Shown piece after piece: positions 54,841-61,581 of a stretch of 64,000 nt of DNA. The notes below the pieces were generated by a model. The model had not been told where the DNA came from and did not search any database. It worked only from the letters and a program-made list of their open reading frames with translations. The stretch is from positions 2,852,001 through 2,916,000 of the forward strand of contig OZ245032.1 in the NCBI GenBank assembly GCA_965224015.1, read 5' to 3'. A program made the position numbers and the translations under genes. Within the stretch, counting starts at the first letter, position 1. Each line of letters starts with the position of its first letter. This stretch comes from CBDCVD01 sp965224015. Its GTDB lineage: Bacteria > Pseudomonadota > Alphaproteobacteria > Rhizobiales > CBDCVD01.

Positions 54841-54874
54841 CTTGTCAGGGCCCTTGATATAATAGAATCAGATC

Positions 54875-55753
54875 ATGATAAATGCTCTTGAGACAATGGT
54901 GGATATTCTTCACCTTGAACCCCTTGAACAGGACCGTTATCGTGGCACCAGCCCGGACATTGGCTGGCAGCGTGTGTTTGGTGGCCAGGTGATCGGCCAG
55001 GCCCTGGTTGCGGCGCAGCATACCATCAAGGATCGCTCACCCCATTCCCTGCACGGCTACTTTGTCCTTCCTGGAGACCCTCATGCGCCTATCCTGTACG
55101 AGGTGACACGGATTCGCGACGGGGGCAGTTTTACCACCCGCAGCGTCCATGCTTTTCAGCATGAGCGCATAATTTTTACAATGACCGCCTCGTTTCACCG
55201 CCAGGAAACGGGCCTGACCCATCAGACCCCGATGCCGGTGGATATCCTGCAGCCTGAAGACTTGCCGAGTGATCAAGAGTTGAAGCAGCAGCTTGCCGGT
55301 CACGTGCCGGCCTCCATACGCCGGTACTGGGAGCGCGAGCGGCCCGTTGAGGTCCGCTACGGGGATCTAACCCATTTTTTCTCGAAAAAGAAACTGCCAC
55401 CGTATCAATACGTGTGGTTTCGCGCGACCCATCGCCTTCCGGATACACCGTCCATACATCAGGCCGTGCTGGCCTATGCATCGGATTTCTCGTTGCTTGA
55501 CACAGCGTTATATCCGCACGGGCGCAGCATATTTGATCCTAAAATGCAAGTCGCCAGTCTTGATCATGCGCTGTGGTTTCACCGCCCTTTTCGTGCCGAT
55601 GCATGGCTTGTTTACATTCAGGACAGCCCCTCAAGTTCCGGCGCGCGCGGTTTTGCCCGCGGGGCGATTTATACCCGGGATGGCATTCTTATTGCGTCGA
55701 CGGCGCAGGAGGGGTTGATTCGTTTGCGTCAGGAAAAACCTAGCCCATTGTGA
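54875..55753 (+). CDS. tesB: Acyl-CoA thioesterase II
   Basis: 292 residues, double hot-dog fold. Family signatures include RVFGGQVIGQALVAAQHTI, SLHGYFVLPGDPHAPILYEV and RDGGSFTTRSVHAFQHERII. The C-terminal half has LPDTPSIHQAVLAYASDFSL and SLDHALWFHRPFRADAWLVY. It hydrolyses medium- and long-chain acyl-CoAs. The ATG at 54875 fits the family N-terminus (NALETMVDILHLEPLE). It is close to amtB, as in many alphaproteobacteria. Confidence 0.95.
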   Translation: MINALETMVDILHLEPLEQDRYRGTSPDIGWQRVFGGQVIGQALVAAQHTIKDRSPHSLHGYFVLPGDPHAPILYEVTRIRDGGSFTTRSVHAFQHERIIFTMTASFHRQETGLTHQTPMPVDILQPEDLPSDQELKQQLAGHVPASIRRYWERERPVEVRYGDLTHFFSKKKLPPYQYVWFRATHRLPDTPSIHQAVLAYASDFSLLDTALYPHGRSIFDPKMQVASLDHALWFHRPFRADAWLVYIQDSPSSSGARGFARGAIYTRDGILIASTAQEGLIRLRQEKPSPL

Positions 55754-56094
55754 TGAAGACCCTTTGCGAATTCATGCACATTATTTAATCACATATTTTA
55801 TATGATTAAATTTTGACCACCAGGCGATCTTGAAACCATCAATCCTTTCCTCGAACATCAATATTATCAATACCTTACTCTCCTTCCCAATGTTGGCACG
55901 CGATTTGATAAGTAAGGCGCGTGGGACGAGGTCAACCGGCAAAACGAGGCCAGGCTGGAAACGTCCATTGACCACCTGGCCAGCCCTTGCCCCGCCTCAA
56001 ACGTCGGTTTGAGCACTCTATTGCAGTGGAGCCACCCACACACAGTGTTGCCTGGCTGCGCGATAAACAACCTTCAAGGGGTAAAGATTCTGCC
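55754..56094. other. tesB-amtB spacer without glnK
   Basis: 340 bp with an AT-rich start (ATATTTTATATGATTAAATT, near 55794-55813) that may be a promoter and a D-type repeat (GGCTGGAAACGTCCATTGACCACCTGGCCAGCCC, about 55951-55985). No PII (glnK) gene is present, although glnK normally precedes amtB. The Shine-Dalgarno AAGGGG lies 10 bp before the amtB ATG. Confidence 0.5.
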
Positions 56095-57405
56095 ATGATA
56101 CAACGCTCAATACAGGTTCCGGCGCTGCTGCCGGTTTTTGTCATTCTTGCCACCCCAGCCCTGGCCGCGGATGCGGACCCGGGACCCGACACACAATTTA
56201 TCCTGACAACATTTCTGCTGTTGTTCAGTGCGGTTCTGGTGATGTGGATGGCCGCCGGCTTTGCCATGCTGGAAGCCGGCATGGTGCGCGCCAAAAACGT
56301 CTCCATGCAGTGCCTGAAAAATATCGCGCTCTATGCCACAGCCGGTCTCATGTTTTGGTTGATCGGCTATAACCTCATGTACCTGAACGTTGCTGGCGGT
56401 TTTTTCGGCGTGCCGTCGCCAAAAAACCTGCCCGCCATTGCCGATGACACGTCGGCAATGGCTTCAGGAGCAGACTTTTTCTTTCAGATGGTGTTCTGTG
56501 CAACCACCGCCTCCATTGTTTCGGGGGCCATGGCGGAGCGCCTGAGATTATGGTCGTTTCTATTGTTCACAATCCTACTGACAGGGGGTCTTTATCCGAT
56601 TATCGGTGCCTGGACCTGGGGAGGCGGTTGGCTTTCAAAGATGGAGTTCGTCGATTTCGCCGGCTCCACGATCGTGCATGCTACCGGCGGTTGGGCGGCG
56701 CTGACGGGCGTGATCATTCTGGGGGCCAGGCGCGGGCGCTACGACCGGGGGGGCCGCGTTATTCCCTTTCCCGGTTCCTCCATGCCTCTGGCAACCCTGG
56801 GCACGTTCATTCTCTGGCTCGGTTGGTTCGGCTTTAATGGGGGGTCGCAACTGGCCATGGGCACCATTAGCGACGCGGCCTCTGTGGGGCGTATTTTTGT
56901 CAACACCAACATGGCAGCGGCGACCGGCGTTGTGGTTGCCCTTGGTGCCAGCCAATTACGCTATGGCAAGGCAGACCTGACCCTTACCCTTAACGGGGCC
57001 CTTGCCGGTCTGGTGGCAATCACCGCCGATCCGTTGTCGCCGTCAGTTTTCACCGCCATTTGCGTTGGTGGCGTTGGCGGCCTTCTGTTGGTGCTCGCCG
57101 TTCCCATTCTCGATCGCCTGCACATTGATGATGTTGTGGGCGCCATTCCGGTACACCTGGTGTGCGGCATTTGGGGAACGATGGCGGTAGTGATCTCCAA
57201 TGGTGAGGCGTCTCTTGTTACCCAGATGATCGGCATTGGTGCGACGGGCCTTTTCGTCTGCGCAGTGTCGGCAGGGGTGTGGTTGATCATTCGCGCAACT
57301 GTCGGCTTGCGCATCGATGAAGCCGCCGAACATACAGGCCTTGATATCACCGAGGTTGGCGTCGAGGCCTATCCGGAGTTCGCCACCGGCGGACAGCGGC
57401 TTTAG
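56095..57405 (+). CDS. amtB: Ammonium transporter
   Basis: 436 residues from ATG 56095 with a signal peptide (ILATPALAADADPG) and eleven expected membrane helices. AmtB hallmarks: AAGFAMLEAGMVRAKNVSMQ, DFAGSTIVHATGGWAALTGV (first pore histidine), LGTFILWLGWFGFNGGSQLA and VHLVCGIWGTMAVVISNGEA. It moves ammonium across the inner membrane as a trimer and is normally gated by GlnK. The longer upstream frame is not used because the signal peptide starts at this ATG. Confidence 0.96.
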   Translation: MIQRSIQVPALLPVFVILATPALAADADPGPDTQFILTTFLLLFSAVLVMWMAAGFAMLEAGMVRAKNVSMQCLKNIALYATAGLMFWLIGYNLMYLNVAGGFFGVPSPKNLPAIADDTSAMASGADFFFQMVFCATTASIVSGAMAERLRLWSFLLFTILLTGGLYPIIGAWTWGGGWLSKMEFVDFAGSTIVHATGGWAALTGVIILGARRGRYDRGGRVIPFPGSSMPLATLGTFILWLGWFGFNGGSQLAMGTISDAASVGRIFVNTNMAAATGVVVALGASQLRYGKADLTLTLNGALAGLVAITADPLSPSVFTAICVGGVGGLLLVLAVPILDRLHIDDVVGAIPVHLVCGIWGTMAVVISNGEASLVTQMIGIGATGLFVCAVSAGVWLIIRATVGLRIDEAAEHTGLDITEVGVEAYPEFATGGQRL

Positions 57406-57548
57406 AGCGCGTCAGGCGGTCAGCTTTATGGCGTTAGCCTGTACCCCCTGGCAAAATGGCTTCGCGAGGCTGAAAAAGATAATGAAGACCATATCCAAGG
57501 TCCCATTTCAGTCTTTCTCTCATCCGCAACCGGGGGTATTGTTGCAAC
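57406..57548. repeat. C/B-type remnant after amtB
   Basis: AGAGCGCGTCAGGCGGTCAGCTTTATGGCGTTAGCC and CCCCTGGCAAAATGG (57405-57461) combine a C-type end with a B-type core. The repeat begins at the amtB TAG. A second C-like end (GATGCTCTAA, 57560-57569) reaches into the 3' end of the next gene. Confidence 0.5.
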
Positions 57549-59858
57549 TTAAACGCCCGATGCTCTAATCGTTTGCCAGATGGCGTAAGGGGTTGCTGGC
57601 ATGTCCATATGGGTTATGCCGTAGCCGCGATTCAGGGCATCAACGACCGCGTTCATGATCGCCGGGGTGGCGCCAATGGTGCCAGCCTCTCCCGCGCCCT
57701 TGATGCCAAAGGGATTGGTGGGAGTTGGGATGTTGCGGGTGGAAAACCTGAATTTTGGAAAATTATCCGCCCGCGGCATGGTGTAGTCCATGAACGTAGC
57801 GGTCAATAGCTGGCCATCGTCAGCATAGACCGTTCGCTCATGCAGGGCCTGGCCTATGCCCTGCGCGACACCACCATGCACCTGGCCTTCCAACAGCATC
57901 GGGTTGACGACAAATCCGAAATCATCGACGATGGTATAATTGAGAATATCCACAACGCCGGTTTGCGGATCGACTTCGACCTCGCAAACATGGGTGCCGT
58001 TGGGATACGTGGGCGCATCTGTTTTATAAGTATTAGCAATGGTCAAGCGAGACTTATCGGCGGTGCCCGACGCCAGTTCGGACAGGTCCAATCCCCGGTC
58101 GGTTCCCGCAATAACAACCCGGCCATCGGCAATCTCCAGGTCCCCCGCCGCCGCTTCAAGCGCATCGGAGGCGAGTTCCCTAATGCGCGCGGCCATGCTA
58201 TTGGCGGCGTTGTGAGCGGTAACCCCGCCTATGGGAATGGACCGCGAGCCCCCCGTGCCGCCGCCCGTGGCGATCAGGTCCGTGTCTCCCTGCACAACAT
58301 GAATACGCTCAAGCGGAACGTCCAGAACACTGGCAATAAACTGCGCATAGGCGGTTTCATGTCCCTGCCCTGCGGCTTGGGTTCCGATCATAAAGGTGAA
58401 CGATCCATCATCGTTCAGGCGCAGGGTCGCGTCCTCGCTACCCTCAAACGCACACGCCTCCACATAACTGGCAAAGCCAAATCCGCGCAGTTTGCCCGCA
58501 TCCATGCTTTGTTTGGCCCGTGTGGCAAAGCCGTCAATGTCGGCTTTTGCAAGCGCTGCTCCCAATAGGCCGGCAAAATCGCCGGTGTCATAGGTGCGAT
58601 CCATTGCGGTCGTGTAGGGAATTTTCTCCATGGGGATGTAGTTGCGCTCACGCAAACTCACCCGATCAATCCCCAGTTCAAATGCCGCATGATCAACAAG
58701 CCGTTCCAGATGATACGCCGCCTCCGGTCGCCCTGCACCGCGATAGGCATCGACCATCAAGGTGTTGGTATAGACCCCGGTGGTGCGTGCAAAGGCTACA
58801 GGAATATCGTAAACCCCGGTGAGCATGGAAAGCCCGAGCCAGGGAATAAAGGGCGCAAAGGCGTTCAAATAGGCTCCCATGTTGGCATCCAGATCAGCCC
58901 GCAGAGCCAGAAATCTGTACTCCTCATCCAGGGCGAGCTCAAGGGTGGTGATATTGTCGCGCCCCTGTGCATCTGCGGTAAAATGCTCAAGGCGATCGCT
59001 CACCCAGCGCACGGGCCTCCCGAGCGCCCTGGCGGCAAAACACACAAGCGGGTACTCGCGATAGGCAAACGCCTTGGTACCAAACCCGCCTCCGACATCG
59101 GCGGGGGTGATGATCCGGATCGCGTCTTTTTCAATCCCCAGACACTTGGCCATAACCGCGTGCAAACCATGAGGGCCCTGGGTGACGGTTGTCAGTTTGT
59201 AACGCTCGCTCTGTGGGTCGTACTCTCCCACCGCCGCGCGCGGCTCCATGTAGTTTGTGACCACCCGGTTGTTGACGATCGTAAGAGAGATGACCTTGTG
59301 GGCCCCGGCAAAAGCGGCGTCGGTTCCATCCCTGTCCCCCATGTGGTATTCAAACGCAATATTGGAGCCGTGGTCGGGATAAACCAGCGGCGCGCCATCT
59401 TGCTTGGCCGCACCCATGTCAACCACCGCGGACAGGGGATCATAATCGACGACCAGCGCCTCAGCGGCGTCGCGCGCCAGATCACGGGTGTCGGCCACGA
59501 TCAACGCCACCGCATCACCCACATGGCGCACGATATCCTTGCACAGGATGGGAATGTCCGCGCTTTTTGTAGGGGAGCCGTCGTGTTGCTGCAGTAACGT
59601 CAGGCACGGCAGGCCAGGCATGGCGCCAAGATCATCGGCGCTGAGCACCAGGTGCACACCGGGTGCCGATCTGACCGCGTCAAGGTTTTGCAGGGAAAAC
59701 CGTGCGTGAGCCATGTCGGAGCGCACCACATAGGCCGCAAGCACGTCTGATGGGCTATAGTCGGCAACGTAATTGCCTTTGCCGGTCACGAGCCGGTCAT
59801 CTTCCTTACGTCTAGCCGCCGTGCCCAGGCCAAACTTTGCCACCGCTGAAATTGCCAT
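57549..59858 (-). CDS. Xanthine-dehydrogenase-family / form II CoxL-like molybdenum subunit
   Basis: 769 residues. It belongs to the aerobic CO dehydrogenase large-subunit family: GKGNYVADYSPSDVLAAYVV, TPADVGGGFGTKAFAYREYP, then VDAYRGAGRPEAAYHLERLV, and the catalytic Glu in GIKGAGEAGTIGATPAIMNA. The active-site loop reads AYRGAGR, the form II type, not the AYXCSFR of true CO dehydrogenase, so CO oxidation should not be assumed. The medium (FAD) and small (2Fe-2S) subunits are missing from both sides. The ATG at 59858 has GGAG upstream, but a B repeat starts 14 bp upstream. Confidence 0.9.
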   Translation of the reverse strand: MAISAVAKFGLGTAARRKEDDRLVTGKGNYVADYSPSDVLAAYVVRSDMAHARFSLQNLDAVRSAPGVHLVLSADDLGAMPGLPCLTLLQQHDGSPTKSADIPILCKDIVRHVGDAVALIVADTRDLARDAAEALVVDYDPLSAVVDMGAAKQDGAPLVYPDHGSNIAFEYHMGDRDGTDAAFAGAHKVISLTIVNNRVVTNYMEPRAAVGEYDPQSERYKLTTVTQGPHGLHAVMAKCLGIEKDAIRIITPADVGGGFGTKAFAYREYPLVCFAARALGRPVRWVSDRLEHFTADAQGRDNITTLELALDEEYRFLALRADLDANMGAYLNAFAPFIPWLGLSMLTGVYDIPVAFARTTGVYTNTLMVDAYRGAGRPEAAYHLERLVDHAAFELGIDRVSLRERNYIPMEKIPYTTAMDRTYDTGDFAGLLGAALAKADIDGFATRAKQSMDAGKLRGFGFASYVEACAFEGSEDATLRLNDDGSFTFMIGTQAAGQGHETAYAQFIASVLDVPLERIHVVQGDTDLIATGGGTGGSRSIPIGGVTAHNAANSMAARIRELASDALEAAAGDLEIADGRVVIAGTDRGLDLSELASGTADKSRLTIANTYKTDAPTYPNGTHVCEVEVDPQTGVVDILNYTIVDDFGFVVNPMLLEGQVHGGVAQGIGQALHERTVYADDGQLLTATFMDYTMPRADNFPKFRFSTRNIPTPTNPFGIKGAGEAGTIGATPAIMNAVVDALNRGYGITHMDMPATPYAIWQTIRASGV

Positions 59859-59871
59859 GTCACCACATCTC

Positions 59872-60012
59872 CTATAGCAAAATGCGTTTAGTCGGAATCA
59901 TGAGCATTCAGCATTGTTTTTGCATTTTGCTATAGATTCCAGGGCGATCAGCTTTATACGTTTAGGTGTCCCCATGGCAAAATGGGTACAACTAAACGTA
60001 TGCTGATCTAGG
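59872..60012. repeat. B-type repeat at the 5' edge of the CoxL-like gene
   Basis: A full B unit (CTATAGCAAAATGCGTTTAG ... TGCATTTTGCTATAG ... ATCAGCTTTATACGTTTAG ... CTAAACGTATGCTGATC), almost the same as 4432-4570. It begins within the untranslated region of the minus-strand gene, so the promoter lies inside or beyond it. Confidence 0.75.
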
Positions 60013-60159
60013 ATCGGTTTGGCTTGAGGTTATACTGCACCCGCCCGTTGACAGCAATAGCGGGGTCGATCCTGCGCCGCGCAGTCTTTCCTGCGCGTTA
60101 CTGAACCCCAGTTCCGTATAAGAGAAAGACTAAACTGGGGCCTTGGACCCAGTCGCTGG

Positions 60160-60575
60160 AGCGTATCAGGTTTTAATAGAACCATTCCGACGGAGCGATT
60201 TTGCGACAAGATGGGCCTTATAGCTAAATGACTTTATTCTGATAAACTCATTTAGCTATATGCTTTTATTATCACTCGGCTTTTCGCCTGAAAATGAAAT
60301 CATTTTCAGGCGGCCTGGCTATAATACCAAGGGTCTTTGACAAGAGCTCATGCATTATACCAAGGGTCCTTAACAATGACTCATGGCTTAGCGTCAGTTA
60401 AGTGTGTTATCAAGGCCGTACACCAGTCGGCGTGTCTATAAAGCCCATACCGCTGGTATAGTCTCGCAGGATATAGAGGGGTTATTTGCAAGAGGCTTAA
60501 GGTTTATATAAGATCAGCATGGGGTTAGCTGTACCGCTCACAAAATGGGTACACCTAAACGCATGCTGATCCAAA
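60160..60575. repeat. Composite C/A/B repeat, inverted counterpart of the 28-kb element
   Basis: In order: C-type end (GGAGCGTATCAGGTTTTAATAGAACCATTC), the near-palindrome TTATAGCTAAATGACTTTAT (one mismatch in the right arm), the hairpin CGCCTGAAAATGA/TCATTTTCAGGCG, a truncated A end (60323-60355), a full A unit reversed (60356-60460), the CGCAGGATATAGAGGGG motif and a B core (60517-60572). This is the mirror of 28036-28660, with one full A copy instead of three. The distal C end is missing. Confidence 0.75.
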
Positions 60576-60581
60576 ACGTAA

Positions 60582-60683
60582 CCGATTCCTGTGGGATATC
60601 ATTCAAATGGGACTCCACAGCATACGGTGCGTGTAGCGATCAATGCTCGCGGTCAAATTCACGGTACACCGTGGTTTTCCTAG
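60582..60683 (+). pseudogene. Toxin C-terminal tail remnant
   Basis: The frame YHSNGTPQHTVRVAINARGQ then IHGTPWFS and TAG (60681-60683) reads like the end of a polymorphic-toxin domain. It has no start and its left end is a repeat. It is followed after 11 bp by a small AT-rich gene, the usual toxin-immunity spacing. Recognition is by pattern only. Confidence 0.5.
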
Positions 60684-60694
60684 GATAACAAGGT

Positions 60695-60982
60695 ATGTCA
60701 GACTATCATCGATATCTATATGTTGGGTGGCTAAGAGATGATTTTTTTCCTCCCGATGATGAAGATTATGAGTGGCCATGCTGTATTTATATTGTTGCTG
60801 AGAATGAGGAACGAGCAAGTGAATGGGGAGACAAACTCTGCGAAGAATACGCTTCTGAAATGGAATATAGTTTTTTAAAATCATACATAGATTATGATTT
60901 TCATGAGAATATCAGTGATACTCCCGTTGTTTATTATGGAGATGAAATGAGTCATGAAAAAATAGGCTGGCTAAACAGGTGA
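60695..60982 (+). CDS. Candidate immunity protein, 95 aa
   Basis: MSDYHRYLYVGWLRDDFFPP, very acidic and AT-rich, with AENEERASEWGDKLCEEYAS. Its composition and its place behind a toxin tail suggest immunity. It lies between a composite repeat and a B repeat, 7 kb from the main RHS island. No family recognised. Confidence 0.65.
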   Translation: MSDYHRYLYVGWLRDDFFPPDDEDYEWPCCIYIVAENEERASEWGDKLCEEYASEMEYSFLKSYIDYDFHENISDTPVVYYGDEMSHEKIGWLNR

Positions 60983-61019
60983 TTGTTACAATATGCGCGT
61001 TCTTTATAAGTTCTTTCCA

Positions 61020-61160
61020 GATCAGCATAAGTTTAGTTGTACTCATTTTGCTATGAAGACACCCAAACGTATAAAGCTGATCGCCCTCTAAATCTATAGC
61101 AAAATGCAAAAACAATGCTGGAGCCCCATGATTCCAACTAAACGCATTTTGCTATGGATG
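61020..61160. repeat. B-type repeat, inverted
   Basis: GATCAGCATAAGTTTAG ... CAAACGTATAAAGCTGATCGCC ... CTATAGCAAAATGCA ... CGCATTTTGCTATGG: a full B unit in the opposite orientation to 59872-60012. The two units flank the toxin-tail/immunity pair like inverted bookends. Confidence 0.75.
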
Positions 61161-61581
61161 ATTGTTGATACTACGGCTCAGGAGCAGAACGTTACCTATC
61201 CGAGGGACGCCAACCCGCTTCCCCAGCCAGCCACAAAGAATCTCCTTTATGGGAATGGGCGACCAGGCCGTAAATAGAAGCTTCCATTTAGAAGCTTCCA
61301 TTTAATTGGCCCGAACGAACCACAGGCCATCAAAATCACTCAACCACAATAGTTTCGAACCAGACTCTTTAGAAAAAATATACCGATACAGTAACTTTTG
61401 CCACAACTCAGAGAATCTTCTGGACAAAGAGTACTTTAAGTTTTATGTGAGAATATGGCGATTCTCTCATGGAAGAGAATCAAGAGAAAAGAGGAATGCA
61501 ACTAATAATTTAATATTATAACACTGTAACCATGCGTTGAAATTCAAACGCAATTAGCGCGAAGACTGGGGGGCGGGGCGT
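61161..61581. other. Intergenic region before the haemagglutinin gene
   Basis: 420 bp. A D-type motif (GGCGACCAGGCCGTAAATAGAAGCTTCCA, about 61258-61286) with a short duplication of AGAAGCTTCCATTTA. A 71-codon frame at 61306-61521 would need a TTG start and matches nothing, so I do not call it. The last 80 bp are moderately AT-rich and could hold the promoter of the next gene. Confidence 0.4.

Noticed and set aside
57549..59858. Annotation as true CO dehydrogenase (coxL form I)
   Set aside because: The active-site loop is AYRGAGR, and the partner subunits are absent, so CO oxidation is not supported.
61306..61521. 71-codon frame before the haemagglutinin gene
   Set aside because: TTG start inside a repeat, no ribosome site, no recognisable domain.
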